DNA of 64,000 bases, taken from NCBI RefSeq assembly GCF_001921205.1, contig NZ_MSIE01000021.1, positions 1 to 64,000 on the forward strand, in the 5' to 3' direction. Source of the DNA: Actinophytocola xanthii (lineage in GTDB: Bacteria > Actinomycetota > Actinomycetes > Mycobacteriales > Pseudonocardiaceae). Below the pieces are notes generated by a model. The model did no database searches and was not told the DNA's origin. It was given only the letters and a program-made list of their open reading frames with translations. This document shows, in pieces, positions 21,860-31,147 of this stretch (positions are counted from its first letter, which is position 1; the number at the start of each line of letters is the position of its first letter). Made by a program: the position numbers and the translations under genes.

Positions 21860-22566
21860 TGGCCGCCCCCACCACGATCTCCACCGCGCGCCGGGCGGTG
21901 CTGACCCGCCGGGTGCGGTGGCTGGTCGCCGCCACGATCAGCTACAACGTCGTCGAGGCGGCCGTCGCCATCACCGCCGGAACCATCGCCTCGTCCACGG
22001 CGCTGGTCGGGTTCGGGCTCGACTCGGTCATCGAGGTCTCCTCGGCCGCCGCGCTCGCCTGGCAGTTCTCCGCACGGGACCACGCGGTGCGGGAGGCAAG
22101 GGAGAAGACCGCGCTGCGGATCATCGCTCTCTCCTTCTTCGCGCTGGCCGGCTACGTCGCCGTGGAGTCCGTCCGCGCTCTGCTCGGCGCCGCCGAGGCC
22201 GAGCACTCCACGGTCGGGCTGGTGCTGGCCGCCGTCAGCCTGGCGGTCATGCCGGGGCTCTCCTTCGCCCAGCGGCGCGCCGGGCGCGAGCTCGGCTCGT
22301 CCAGCGCGGTCGCCGACTCGAAACAGACCCTGCTGTGCACCTACCTGTCCGCGGTGCTCCTGGTCGGGCTCGCGCTCAACAGCGCCTTCGGCTGGTCCTG
22401 GGCCGACCCCCTCGCCGCACTGGTCATCGCGGGGATCGCGATCCGGGAAGGGCTCAACGCCTGGCGCGGGGACGCCTGCTGCGCCGTACCGCTGCTGGAC
22501 GAGCCCCGCGACGACGCCAGCGGGTGCGGATCCGGTTGCGACTGCTGCGGGGGCGCGTCTCGGTAG
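21859..22566 (+). CDS. Cation diffusion facilitator-type transporter
   Basis: This 235-residue protein has five to six membrane helices (VRWLVAATISYNVVEAAVAI, IASSTALVGFGLDSVIEVSS, LRIIALSFFALAGYVAVESV). GFGLDS and AVADSKQTLLCTYLS carry the HxxxD/DxxxD-type metal ligands of the CDF fold. It ends in a Cys-rich tail, CGSGCDCCGGASR, which is likely to bind soft metals. Short CDF-like proteins of this type partner CmtR-like sensors in actinomycetes. Export of Cd, Pb or Zn is the expected role. The start is fixed by the overlap with the sensor's stop codon. Confidence 0.85.
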   Translation: MAAPTTISTARRAVLTRRVRWLVAATISYNVVEAAVAITAGTIASSTALVGFGLDSVIEVSSAAALAWQFSARDHAVREAREKTALRIIALSFFALAGYVAVESVRALLGAAEAEHSTVGLVLAAVSLAVMPGLSFAQRRAGRELGSSSAVADSKQTLLCTYLSAVLLVGLALNSAFGWSWADPLAALVIAGIAIREGLNAWRGDACCAVPLLDEPRDDASGCGSGCDCCGGASR

Positions 22567-22623
22567 GCGGGCGTCGGTGCCGTCCTCCATGCTGGGTGGG
22601 ACCAGCACGCGCGGAGGCTCGGA

Positions 22624-25254
22624 ATGGCGCAGACCCGCCCTGCTGTGCACCGCACGATCGTCGTGGTGGACATCGAGAACTTCGGTGATCCGCGGCGCAC
22701 CAGCCGGCACCAGCTCGCGATGCGGGACGGTCTCTACACGGTGGTGCCGCAGGCGATCGAGGACTCCGGCGTGCCGTGGGCCGACTGCGACCACGAGGAC
22801 CGGGGGGACGGCATGGTGGTCCTGGTCCCGGGCCACCTGCCGAAGACGTTCCTCGTCGACGTGATGCCGGGGGCGCTCGTCGCCGGCGTGCTGGCGTACA
22901 ACCGGACCCACGCGGCGGCGGAACAGCTCCGGCTGCGGCTGGCCCTGCACGCGGGCGAGGTCACCTACGACGACCACGGCGTCACCGGCGCGGCGGTGAC
23001 CCTGACGTTCCGGTTGGTCGACGCGGCCCCGCTGCGGACAGCCCTCGCCGAGTCGCCGGGGGTACTCGCGATGATCACCTCGGGCTGGTTCTTCGAGGAG
23101 GTGGTCCGCCAGAGCCACCACACCGACCCGGCGACCTTCCGGCCGGTTCCGGTGGAGGTGAAGAAGACCTCGACCACCGGCTGGCTCAGCCTGCCGGACC
23201 ACCCCTACCCGGCCGAGCCCACCGCCCCGGTGGACCGCCCCGGCGCGGGACGGGTCCCGCGACAGCTGCCGGCTCCGCCCCGGTCGTTCACCGGTCGGAC
23301 CGCCGAGCTGGCCGCGCTGAGCAGGGCGGTCGAGCCGGGCCGGGGTCTCGTGCTCCAGACGATCAGCGGAGCGGGCGGCATCGGCAAGACGTGGCTCGCC
23401 CTGCGCTGGGCGCACGACAACGCGGACCGGTTCACCGACGGTCAGCTGTTCGTGGACCTGCGCGGCTTCAGCCCGACCGGCGCACCGATGTCTCCCTCGG
23501 TGGCATTGCGGGGGTTCCTCCAGGCCCTGGGTATCCACCCCGCGGAGGTGCCACGTCACGAGCACGCGCAGGCCGGGCTGTTCCGCAGCCTGGTCGCGGG
23601 ACGACGCCTGCTGATCGTGCTGGACAACGCCGCCACGACCGAGCAGGTGACCCCGCTGCTGCCGGGAAGTGCGACCTGCGTCGTCCTGGTGACCAGCCGC
23701 AGCCGATTACCGGGCCTGGCGGCCGCGCACGGCGCGCGGCACGTGCCGCTCGGCGTCCTGGACGACGACCAGGCGCACACCCTGCTCGCCGCCCGCGTCG
23801 GCACCGCGCGGACGGCGGCCGAACCCGCCGCGGCGGCCGACCTGGTCGGGTTCTGCCAGGGCTTCCCGCTGGCGCTGAGCATCGTCGCCGCTCGGGCCGA
23901 GACCTGTCCCGAGGCCGCACTGGCCGACCTGGCCACGGATCTTCGCGAGCTCGGCCTCGAGGCGCTCGACTCCGCGGACCCGGCGGCGAGCCTGCCGGCG
24001 GTGCTGTCCTGGTCGCACCGGGCGCTGCGGCCGGACCAGGCCACCGCGTTCGAGCTCGTCGCGCTCGCCCCGGGACCGGACATCGGCCTGTCCGCGGCCA
24101 CTGCCCTGCTCGGATCGACCCCCGGACGGACCAGGACGCTCCTGCGCGACCTCCACGAGCTCTCGCTGCTCGACCACAACGGCCACCGGTACCAGCTGCA
24201 CGATCTCGTCCGCCGGTACGCCACCGAGCACCCAGATCTCGGCACCGTCGCCGGCCGGAACGCGGCGCTGCGCCGAGTCGTCGACTTCTACCTCGGCACG
24301 ACCCACGCCGCCGACCACCTGCTCGACCCGCACCGCGAGTCCCCGCCGGCGGGCTGCTCCGCCCCGCTTCCGCTGCCCGACGAGGAGACCGCGCTCGCCT
24401 GGCTGGACAGCGAGCACGCCTGTCTCCTGGCCGCCCAACGGCTCGCCGCCGACCGCGGGTGGCATCGCCAGGCGGCGCATTTCGCCCTCGTCCTGCACAC
24501 CTACCACTGGCGGCGGGGACGCCTCGACGACCAGGTCGCGGTCGGCCGGGTCGGGCTCGAGTCGGCCGCAAGGACCGGGGACCCGACCGCCCACGCCATG
24601 GCCTACCGGCATCTCGCCGAGGCCTGCGCGCTGATGGGCCGGCGCGACGAGGCCGTCGAGCACCTGCGCCCCGCGCTCCGCCTCGCCGAGCGGACCGGTG
24701 ACCGGACCGGCCAGGCTCACACCCACCGGATCCTCGCCTGGGCGGACAGCGAGCACGGCGACGTGCGGACCGCGCTCGGCCACATCACGCTCGCCCTACG
24801 GCTGTTCCAGGAGCAGGGCGACGAGGAGTGGGAGGCACGCGCCCTCAACCAGACCGCCTGGTACTCGGCCCTGCTCGGCCAGCACGACCAGGCCCAGGCC
24901 CACGCGGACCGCGCCCTGCTGCTGCACCGCTGCCACCGCAACACCAACGGCACGGCGCTGGCGCTGGCCGTCCAGGGCTACATCGCGCATCGCACCGGCC
25001 GGCATGACCACGCGCTGCGCCACTGCCGGCAGTCGCTGGCCATGCTCGAGGCCCTGCGGAACACCTTCTTCACCGCCCTGGTCCTGGAGGTCCTCGGCCA
25101 CGTCGAGCTGGCGCTGGGGCACACCGACGGGGCCGCCCGGTACTGGCGCCGAAGCCTGCGCCAGTACCGGGAGCAGAACCGGATGGCCAAGGCGCGTCAG
25201 GTCCGGGCGCTGCTGGACACCCTCGGTCGGGCCGGCGCCGTCACGTCCCGTTGA
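22624..25254 (+). CDS. STAND protein: cyclase-homology, NB-ARC and TPR domains (876 aa)
   Basis: Residues about 10-190 repeat the class III cyclase-like domain of the 18047 protein (VVDIENFGDPRRTSR, DRGDGMVVLVPGHLPKTFLV, LRLALHAGEVTYDDHGVTG). An NB-ARC module follows from about 220: P-loop ISGAGGIGKTWLALRWA near 247, Walker B RRLLIVLDNAATTEQ near 328, and a winged-helix region. Residues about 600-870 are TPR helices (AMAYRHLAEACALMGRRDEA, VLEVLGHVELALGHTDGAAR). No DNA-binding or BTAD domain is present, unlike AfsR-type proteins. It probably oligomerises on a trigger, with the N-terminal domain as effector or sensor. A role in defence or development is unproven. Confidence 0.8.
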   Translation: MAQTRPAVHRTIVVVDIENFGDPRRTSRHQLAMRDGLYTVVPQAIEDSGVPWADCDHEDRGDGMVVLVPGHLPKTFLVDVMPGALVAGVLAYNRTHAAAEQLRLRLALHAGEVTYDDHGVTGAAVTLTFRLVDAAPLRTALAESPGVLAMITSGWFFEEVVRQSHHTDPATFRPVPVEVKKTSTTGWLSLPDHPYPAEPTAPVDRPGAGRVPRQLPAPPRSFTGRTAELAALSRAVEPGRGLVLQTISGAGGIGKTWLALRWAHDNADRFTDGQLFVDLRGFSPTGAPMSPSVALRGFLQALGIHPAEVPRHEHAQAGLFRSLVAGRRLLIVLDNAATTEQVTPLLPGSATCVVLVTSRSRLPGLAAAHGARHVPLGVLDDDQAHTLLAARVGTARTAAEPAAAADLVGFCQGFPLALSIVAARAETCPEAALADLATDLRELGLEALDSADPAASLPAVLSWSHRALRPDQATAFELVALAPGPDIGLSAATALLGSTPGRTRTLLRDLHELSLLDHNGHRYQLHDLVRRYATEHPDLGTVAGRNAALRRVVDFYLGTTHAADHLLDPHRESPPAGCSAPLPLPDEETALAWLDSEHACLLAAQRLAADRGWHRQAAHFALVLHTYHWRRGRLDDQVAVGRVGLESAARTGDPTAHAMAYRHLAEACALMGRRDEAVEHLRPALRLAERTGDRTGQAHTHRILAWADSEHGDVRTALGHITLALRLFQEQGDEEWEARALNQTAWYSALLGQHDQAQAHADRALLLHRCHRNTNGTALALAVQGYIAHRTGRHDHALRHCRQSLAMLEALRNTFFTALVLEVLGHVELALGHTDGAARYWRRSLRQYREQNRMAKARQVRALLDTLGRAGAVTSR

Positions 25255-26191
25255 CCAGCGAGGTACCGAGCGGGGTGCGCTCGTGGCGCAGGAAGCGACC
25301 TGCCCGGTGGGTGTGCACCAGGCCGGCGTCCCGGAGGATCCGCAGCTGCTCGCTGACCGTGCTCACCGGGACCGCGCACCGGCGGGCCAGGCCGGTCGTG
25401 GACGTGGGTTCGACCAGCGCGCTGAGCAGGAGCGCCCTCCTGCGCCCGACCAGGCGCCCCAGCGCGTCGGACGGCGTGGCCGCCGACTGCCACAGCGCGG
25501 CGATGCCCCGGGCCGGGTAGTCGATCGTCGGCGCCCAGGGCGGGTCGACCGCGACACCGACGTCCGGCCACTCGAACACCGACGGCATCAGCAGCAGGCC
25601 GGTCGCGTCGATCTCGCGGTCGGCGTCGACCGGCAGGGCGACCGTGACAGCGTCGCGGTTCCAGCGCACCCGGGGGTGCAGGTCGGCGAGCACGGCACCG
25701 AGCCCCTGGGCGGCGAGGACGCGCGTCCAGTGGGCGATGTCGTTCTCCAGCACCTCGCTGATCCTCGGCCACCACGGCGCGAGCAGGCCGCGCCACACGT
25801 TCTCCACCGCGTCGGCGAGCAGGTCGCGGCACTCGGCCGGATCCGAGGGCAGACCCAACCCGGCGGCGGGCGACCGGGCCAGTTCGGCGGCGACCCGGTC
25901 CGGGTCGGCCGAGCGCACCCGCGCCACCTCCTCCTCGAACGTGGGACGCGGGCCGTTCGGCGGCGGGCACAGGAAGTCCGGGGTGTACTGCCGGCCGAGC
26001 AACCGGGGCAGCACGGTGAGGTCGACGCGCTCGAGGGTCGAGGAGACCGACCGCAGCCAGGGCAGGTGATAGCCCTGGCGGTGCGGGCGCGCCAGCACGC
26101 GCACCGCGGCCAGCGTCTCGCGCAGCGGCGACACCGCCCAGCGGCAGGACAGCACGTCGTGGGAGGACGTGAAGCGGAACACGACGGCCAT
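25241..26191 (-). CDS. ArsR-family regulator with DUF5937-type N-terminus (316 aa)
   Basis: The N-terminal 240 residues (FRFTSSHDVLSCRWAVSPLR, LARPHRQGYHLPWLRSV) match the actinobacterial DUF5937 region. The C-terminal ArsR winged helix covers about 245-305 (RRRALLLSALVEPTSTTGLA, PVSTVSEQLRILRDAGLVHT). The start is ATG 26191. It diverges from an MFS exporter; the palindrome ATTTCGGC-N4-GCCGAAAT (26201-26220) sits between the start codons, so it most likely represses both genes. Its 3' end overlaps the convergent STAND gene by 14 bp. Confidence 0.88.
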   Translation of the reverse strand: MAVVFRFTSSHDVLSCRWAVSPLRETLAAVRVLARPHRQGYHLPWLRSVSSTLERVDLTVLPRLLGRQYTPDFLCPPPNGPRPTFEEEVARVRSADPDRVAAELARSPAAGLGLPSDPAECRDLLADAVENVWRGLLAPWWPRISEVLENDIAHWTRVLAAQGLGAVLADLHPRVRWNRDAVTVALPVDADREIDATGLLLMPSVFEWPDVGVAVDPPWAPTIDYPARGIAALWQSAATPSDALGRLVGRRRALLLSALVEPTSTTGLARRCAVPVSTVSEQLRILRDAGLVHTHRAGRFLRHERTPLGTSLVNGT

Positions 26192-26200
26192 GACACCTCG

Positions 26201-26220
26201 ATTTCGGCTGAGGCCGAAAT
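26201..26220. promoter_or_regulatory. Palindromic operator between the ArsR regulator and MFS gene
   Basis: ATTTCGGC (26201-26208) and GCCGAAAT (26213-26220) form a perfect 8-bp inverted repeat with a 4-bp centre. It lies 9 bp upstream of the regulator start and 38 bp upstream of the transporter start, ideal for joint repression. Confidence 0.75.
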
Positions 26221-26257
26221 CTTTGTTCGTCGCCCCGCCGGCCGCAACTGTCTCGGC

Positions 26258-27439
26258 ATGACCACCGCCCGCTCGCCCCTGCTGCGCAGACCCGGTCCGT
26301 TCCGCACGCTCTGGTGGTCGCGCTCGGTGTCGGTCACCGGCGACGGGATCGGACGCACGGCGCTGGTCCTGGCGGCGGCGGAGCAGGGGCCGAGTGCGGT
26401 GAGCCTCGTCCTGCTGGCGGCCGCGGCACCGCGGTTCCTGGGTCCGCTCGCCGGCGCCCTCGCCGACCGGGTGCCGCTGCGGCGGCTGATGGCCTTCTGC
26501 GAGCTCGGGCAGGCCGCGGTGTTCGCCGCGGTCGCCGTCGCCATGCCCCCGCTGCCGGTGCTGCTCGTCCTGGTCCTGACCTCGGGTGCGTTCGCCACGG
26601 CGCTGCTGCCCGCCGGCCGCGGCGTGGTCCCGCGCCTCGTGCCGGACGCGGAGCTGGGCCGAGCCAACGCGCTGCTCGGCATGGCCGTGACGATCCAGCT
26701 CGCGGTCGGCCCGGTCGTCGGCGGCGTGCTGACCGAGGTCGCCGGCCCGCGCACGGCCTTCGCGGTGAACGCGGCCGCGTTCGTGCTGTCGGCGCTCGTG
26801 CTCACCCGGCTTCCCCGCCTGGCGCCCGAGCGCGCCGACGGGTCGAGCGGGCTGTGGGCGGACACCGTGGCCGGGCTCCGGTTCGTCGCGGCGAGCCCTG
26901 GCCCGCGCGCGATCGTCGTGTCGCTGTTCCTGCTCGTCTCGTTCGCCGCGCTCGACAACGTGGCGCTGGTGTTCCTGGTCGAGGACGAGGTCGGCGGCTC
27001 GGCAGCCGACTTCGGGCTCGTCCAGAGTGGCTACGGGATCGGGATGCTCGCCGCGTCGGCGGTACTGGGCTTCGTCCTCGTCCGGCGACCGGCCGTCCTG
27101 CTGGTGTCGGGCATCGGGCTGTTCGCGCTCGGCACCGCCGCGACCTCGGCCGCACCCGTCGTCGCCGTGGTGGCGGTGACCCAGCTCCTCGCCGGCGTCG
27201 GCAACGCGGCCGAGAACATCGCCGGCGACACGCTCATGCAGCGCCTCGTCCCCCGTCACCTGCTCGGGCGGGCGTTCGGCGCGTTGGCGACGGCGGCGCA
27301 GCTCGGCTCCGCCCTCGCCTACGCGGCGGCGGGCCCGGTGCTCGCGGCGATCGGGCCGCGGGCCGCGTTCGCGGTCGCGGGGGCCGGCAGTGCGCTGGGC
27401 ATCCTGCTGCTCGTACCCGCGCTGCGGTCGCGGCGCTGA
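26258..27439 (+). CDS. MFS transporter
   Basis: A 393-residue protein of 12 hydrophobic segments with the usual conserved loop (GPLAGALADRVPLRRLM) between TM2 and TM3. It resembles EntS-type or macrolide-efflux-type MFS_3 exporters (LRFVAASPGPRAIVVSLFLL, VPRHLLGRAFGALATAAQLG). Export of a drug or siderophore-like metabolite is likely. It is controlled by the divergent ArsR-type repressor through the palindrome at 26201-26220. It starts at ATG 26258 and ends 3 bp from the convergent GGDEF gene. Confidence 0.88.
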   Translation: MTTARSPLLRRPGPFRTLWWSRSVSVTGDGIGRTALVLAAAEQGPSAVSLVLLAAAAPRFLGPLAGALADRVPLRRLMAFCELGQAAVFAAVAVAMPPLPVLLVLVLTSGAFATALLPAGRGVVPRLVPDAELGRANALLGMAVTIQLAVGPVVGGVLTEVAGPRTAFAVNAAAFVLSALVLTRLPRLAPERADGSSGLWADTVAGLRFVAASPGPRAIVVSLFLLVSFAALDNVALVFLVEDEVGGSAADFGLVQSGYGIGMLAASAVLGFVLVRRPAVLLVSGIGLFALGTAATSAAPVVAVVAVTQLLAGVGNAAENIAGDTLMQRLVPRHLLGRAFGALATAAQLGSALAYAAAGPVLAAIGPRAAFAVAGAGSALGILLLVPALRSRR

Positions 27440-27442
27440 GCC

Positions 27443-28744
27443 TCACCCGGCCGCGTTGGACTCCTCGAACTCCACGTCCCCGTACAGGCAGACCCGGTTG
27501 CGGCCGAGGCGTTTCGCGTCGTACAGCGCGTCGTCGGCACACAGCACGAGCTCGTCGAGGTCGGTGCCGTTGCGGGGGCACACGGCCGCGCCGATGGAGA
27601 CCGTGACGCGCACGCTCTCGACCCCGCCGCCCTTCCCCTGTACCGGCACGCGCAGCGCGCCGACCTTCTGTCTCAGCCGTTCGGCGGTCGCCCGCAGCTC
27701 GTCCTCGCCCATCTCCGGCAGCAGCACGGCGAACTCCTCGCCGCCGAACCGGCCGGCCAGGTCGAAGTCGCGGCGCAGGTGCGCGCTGATCGTGCCGGCC
27801 ACCGTGACCAGCACGTCGTCGCCGGTCAGGTGGCCGTAGGTGTCGTTGACGGCCTTGAAGTGGTCGAGGTCGGCCATGAGGACGCCCACCTGGGATCCCC
27901 TCGTCAGCTCCCGCTGGATGGCCTGCTCGGCGCGTTTCCACCACCAGTCGCTGTTGAGCAGGCCCGTCTTCGCGTCCGTCTGGGCCGCGCGCTCGTACTG
28001 CTTGATCAGCACTGTGTGCTGGGTGGCCAGCAGGGCGAGCAGGGGCGCCACCACGTAGACGGGCTGGAACACGAGCAGCGCCGCGGCGCAGAAGCCGAAG
28101 GCGACCGAGCTCGCCTCGATCCGCTGGTCCCTGGCGTTGCCGAGCACCTCCCGCATCCCGATCCGGGGTTGGGAGAGGGCCAGCACCAGGATGACCAGGG
28201 CGTAGTTGACCGCCCAGCGCACGGCGGCCGCGGTAGCGACGACGAGCAGCCCGTCCATGCCGACCGGCAGCGCCGGGTGGTCGGGGATCCCGACCTGGAG
28301 CACCGCCGCGGCCGCCTGGGTGGCGAGGACCACGGTGGCGGCCGAGTAGACCCAGCGGTAGCCCGGATACCCCTTCTGCGCGACCCAGATCCGCAGGTAG
28401 GAGTACCCGTGCGTGAACAGGACCATCGCGGTCGCCAGTGCCGGGGGCAGGATCACCAGGGCGGCGAAGTTCCACACCGACTTCTGGTCCACGTACGGGC
28501 CGGGGCCGGACGCCATCCGGCTCTGCCGTGCACTCGCCCGGGTGACCTCGAGATGTACGAGGGCGCAGGCGGCGAGGATGGCCGCCCGTTCCCAGTCCGG
28601 GTCGGTCACGGGGTGCCGAAGGCCGGTGTACAGGGCCGTGAGCACGGCCGCGGCCTCGACGACGAGTACGCACCAGAGAACACGTCGTGGCAGGCGCCAG
28701 ACGGGCCACGACCCGATCCCCGCCGAGGCGGCTCGGTCCCCCAT
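27443..28744 (-). CDS. Membrane diguanylate cyclase (GGDEF protein)
   Basis: This 433-residue protein has about six to eight N-terminal membrane helices (residues 20-235, including LWCVLVVEAAAVLTALYTGL and WAVNYALVILVLAL) and a C-terminal GGDEF domain (about 260-420). The active site reads FGGEEFAVLLPEM, and RDFD lies five residues upstream as an intact RxxD inhibitory site, so it is likely an active, feedback-inhibited c-di-GMP synthase. DLDHFKAVNDTYGH carries the metal-binding Asp. No EAL domain is present. It is downstream of tadA on the same strand but separated by 100 bp that contain a likely own promoter. Confidence 0.92.
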   Translation of the reverse strand: MGDRAASAGIGSWPVWRLPRRVLWCVLVVEAAAVLTALYTGLRHPVTDPDWERAAILAACALVHLEVTRASARQSRMASGPGPYVDQKSVWNFAALVILPPALATAMVLFTHGYSYLRIWVAQKGYPGYRWVYSAATVVLATQAAAAVLQVGIPDHPALPVGMDGLLVVATAAAVRWAVNYALVILVLALSQPRIGMREVLGNARDQRIEASSVAFGFCAAALLVFQPVYVVAPLLALLATQHTVLIKQYERAAQTDAKTGLLNSDWWWKRAEQAIQRELTRGSQVGVLMADLDHFKAVNDTYGHLTGDDVLVTVAGTISAHLRRDFDLAGRFGGEEFAVLLPEMGEDELRATAERLRQKVGALRVPVQGKGGGVESVRVTVSIGAAVCPRNGTDLDELVLCADDALYDAKRLGRNRVCLYGDVEFEESNAAG

Positions 28745-28844
28745 ATCCTCTCCCCAGGACTCGGCCCTATCGTAACCGGGCCATTACCAGCTGTCGTCGC
28801 CCTGGGGAGTCTTGGGAACAAGCTCGCGGAAACGCACCCCTCCG

Positions 28845-29294
28845 TTACCGATGACCCGCGAAGAACTCCTCGAGCAACGCCGTGCACTCCCCGGCGAGGA
28901 CACCCCCGACGACCTCCGGGCGATGGGTGAGCCGGCGGTCGCGCACGACGTCCCAGAGTGACCCCACCGCGCCGGTCCTCGGCTCCCACGCACCGAACAC
29001 CACGCGGGCGATCCGCGCCAGCACCAGCGCGCCCGCGCACATCGTGCAGGGCTCGACGGTCACCACGAGCGTGCACCCGGTCAGCCGCCACCCGTCGCCC
29101 AAGCGCGCCGCCGCCGCCCGCAGGGCGAGCATCTCGGCGTGCGCCGTCGGGTCGCCCAGGGCCTCCCTGGCGTTGCAGGCCGCGGCCAGCTCGGTGCCGT
29201 CGGGGGCGAGGACCACGGCGCCGATCGGCACGTCCTCGGTGCGCACGGCCTCCCGGGCGACCTCGATCGCCCGGCGGACCAGCGGCTCGGTCAC
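28845..29294 (-). CDS. tadA: tRNA adenosine(34) deaminase TadA
   Basis: This 149-residue CDA-fold enzyme makes inosine at the wobble position of tRNA-Arg(ACG). The zinc site is complete: HAE in PTAHAEMLALRAAAARLG and PCTMC in TVEPCTMCAGALVLARIARV. The family motif GAWEPRTGAVGSLWDVVRD follows. The start is GTG 29294, overlapping the TGA of the upstream partner gene (GTGA), so the two are coupled. This arrangement is standard in actinomycetes. Confidence 0.95.
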   Translation of the reverse strand: MTEPLVRRAIEVAREAVRTEDVPIGAVVLAPDGTELAAACNAREALGDPTAHAEMLALRAAAARLGDGWRLTGCTLVVTVEPCTMCAGALVLARIARVVFGAWEPRTGAVGSLWDVVRDRRLTHRPEVVGGVLAGECTALLEEFFAGHR

Positions 29295-29779
29295 TGCGGA
29301 ATGCTGTCCATCAGCTTGCCGAACTCCTCGGCGAAGCCGCAGCGCTGCGCGATCATCTGCAGCTGCTCGTCCGGGTACAGGTCGACCTCGCCGATGATGA
29401 CCTGCAGCTCGGCCGCGGGCAGCCCGAGGTCGGCCAGGATGTCCAGCGCGCCCTCCGGCCAGATCTCCTCGTCGTCCTCGGTCGGCGGCTCGACCCGGAG
29501 CAGGTCGAGCGCGTCGGCGGCGATGTCGTAGTCGAGCGCCGCCGCGGCGTCGGACAGCAGCAGCGAGATGCCGCCCGGGCTCGGCCGCAGCAACAGGAAG
29601 AACTGGTCGTCGACACCGAGCAGGCCGAACACCGCGCCGGTCGAGCGAACCTTGCGCAGCTCGGTGATCGCGGCGTCCAGCTCGCCGAGGACTCCTGGAT
29701 CCATCGCGGTGCACCGCCACTTGCCGTCCTCACGAACGACGGCGATCGCGAACCCGGGGACCGCATCCTGCTCGGACAT
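29291..29779 (-). CDS. tRNA adenosine deaminase-associated protein
   Basis: This 162-residue protein starts at ATG 29779 (MSEQDAVPGFAIAVVREDGK). The sequence GAVFGLLGVDDQFFLLLRPS, LSDAAAALDYDIAADALDLL and LQMIAQRCGFAEEF is that of the actinobacterial protein always found next to tadA. It is acidic and soluble, with no catalytic motif; a role assisting TadA is inferred from strict linkage. The stop overlaps the tadA GTG start. Confidence 0.92.
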   Translation of the reverse strand: MSEQDAVPGFAIAVVREDGKWRCTAMDPGVLGELDAAITELRKVRSTGAVFGLLGVDDQFFLLLRPSPGGISLLLSDAAAALDYDIAADALDLLRVEPPTEDDEEIWPEGALDILADLGLPAAELQVIIGEVDLYPDEQLQMIAQRCGFAEEFGKLMDSIPQ

Positions 29780-29892
29780 GGGGACACGGTATTCCTGATG
29801 GCGCCGGCCCGAAAGAAGAGGGGGTTGCCCCGCGCCCTGCGCACGCGGTAGTGAACCACTCACACCCCGTCCAGCGGTGCGATCATCGAGAC

Positions 29893-31125
29893 ATGACTCC
29901 CGCCGAGACCGCCACCGCCCTGGCCGCCGACCCCCGGTTCACCGGGCTGCTCGAGGCCGCCCGCGCGTTGCAGCCACGCACGGTCGCCCTGCGCCGTCAG
30001 CTGCACAAGCACCCGGAGCTGGGTCTGCGGGTGCCGCGCTCGCAGGCGGCGGTACTGCACGCGCTGGAGGGGTTGGACCTGCACGTCACCAAGGGCGAGT
30101 CCTGCGACTCGGTGGTGGCGGTGCTCAACGGCGCCCGGCCGGGCCCGACCGTGCTGCTGCGTGGCGACATGGACGCCCTGCCGGTGCCCGAGGAGAGCGG
30201 GCTCGCCTTCGCCTCCGAGGAGGCGGGCCGGATGCACGCCTGCGGCCACGACACCCACACCGCGATGCTGGCCTCCGCCGCGCGGCTGCTGCACTCCCGC
30301 CGGGACGCCCTCGCCGGACGGGTGATCTTCATGTTCCAGCCCGGCGAGGAGGGCCAGCACGGCGCCCGGCACATGATCGAGGAGGGCGTGCTCTCCGCGG
30401 GCGGGCGCCCGGTGGAGCGCGCGCTGGCCCTGCACATCACGGCCACCGCCACCTCGGGCGTCGTCACCTGCCGACCGGGTCCGATCATGGCGAGCGCGGA
30501 CGCGTGGACGGTGAAGGTGACGGGACGGGGCGGGCACGGCGCGATGCCGTTCCACGCGATCGACCCCGTGCCGGCGGCCGCGGCGATGGTCGGCGCCCTC
30601 CAGACGATGGTGACCAGGCGGTTCTCGGTGTTCGACCCGGCCGTGCTGACCGTCGGCCGGATCACCGCGGGTACCACGTCGAACGTGATCCCGGAGACCG
30701 CGGAGCTCGAGGGCACCCTGCGCACGCTCTCGCAGGGGGTGCGCGAGCAGGCGCTGGCCGAGATCCCGAAGGTGTGCGAGTACATCGGCGCCGCACACGG
30801 CTGCGCGACGTCGTTCGAGGTCACCACCGGGTACCCGCCCACGCGCAACGACGAGGCCGTCGCCGGGCGGGTGCTCGAGCTGGCCGGCGCGGTGCTCGGC
30901 ACGCGGTTCGGCCCGGTGATGCCGGACCCGCTGATGGCCGCGGAGGACTTCTCCTACATCGCCCAGAAGGTGCCGGCGACCCTGGCGTTCCTCGGCGCCT
31001 GCCCGCCGGGCATCGAGCCCGACGAGGCACCGCCGAACCACTCGAACCGGGTGCACTTCGACGAGTCGGCGTTCGCCAACGGTGTGGCGATGTACTCCGC
31101 CTTCGCCCTGGACACCCTCCGCTGA
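29893..31125 (+). CDS. M20D-family amidohydrolase (metallopeptidase)
   Basis: This 410-residue enzyme has the M20 metal site: LLRGDMDALPVPEE (Asp), MHACGHDTHTAML (HxCGHDxH), FQPGEEGQHGARHM (Glu base and ligand), LALHITATA and NHSNRVHFDE near the end. A lid/dimerisation domain (about 195-310, GRGGHGAMPFHAIDPVP) is inserted. Relatives hydrolyse N-acyl amino acids, indole-acetyl amides or hippurate; the substrate is not determined. It is divergent from the tadA pair across 113 bp and lies 22 bp upstream of tyrA. Confidence 0.92.
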   Translation: MTPAETATALAADPRFTGLLEAARALQPRTVALRRQLHKHPELGLRVPRSQAAVLHALEGLDLHVTKGESCDSVVAVLNGARPGPTVLLRGDMDALPVPEESGLAFASEEAGRMHACGHDTHTAMLASAARLLHSRRDALAGRVIFMFQPGEEGQHGARHMIEEGVLSAGGRPVERALALHITATATSGVVTCRPGPIMASADAWTVKVTGRGGHGAMPFHAIDPVPAAAAMVGALQTMVTRRFSVFDPAVLTVGRITAGTTSNVIPETAELEGTLRTLSQGVREQALAEIPKVCEYIGAAHGCATSFEVTTGYPPTRNDEAVAGRVLELAGAVLGTRFGPVMPDPLMAAEDFSYIAQKVPATLAFLGACPPGIEPDEAPPNHSNRVHFDESAFANGVAMYSAFALDTLR

Positions 31126-31147
31126 CCGATCCGGAATGATGACCGCC

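Noticed and set aside
25241-27259. A 672-residue minus-strand frame
   Set aside because: Only the part to 26191 is the ArsR regulator; the rest is antisense to the MFS transporter.
28745-28844. Possible c-di-GMP riboswitch before the diguanylate cyclase gene
   Set aside because: Only short GC inverted repeats are visible; the conserved bases of c-di-GMP-I or -II aptamers are not recognisable.
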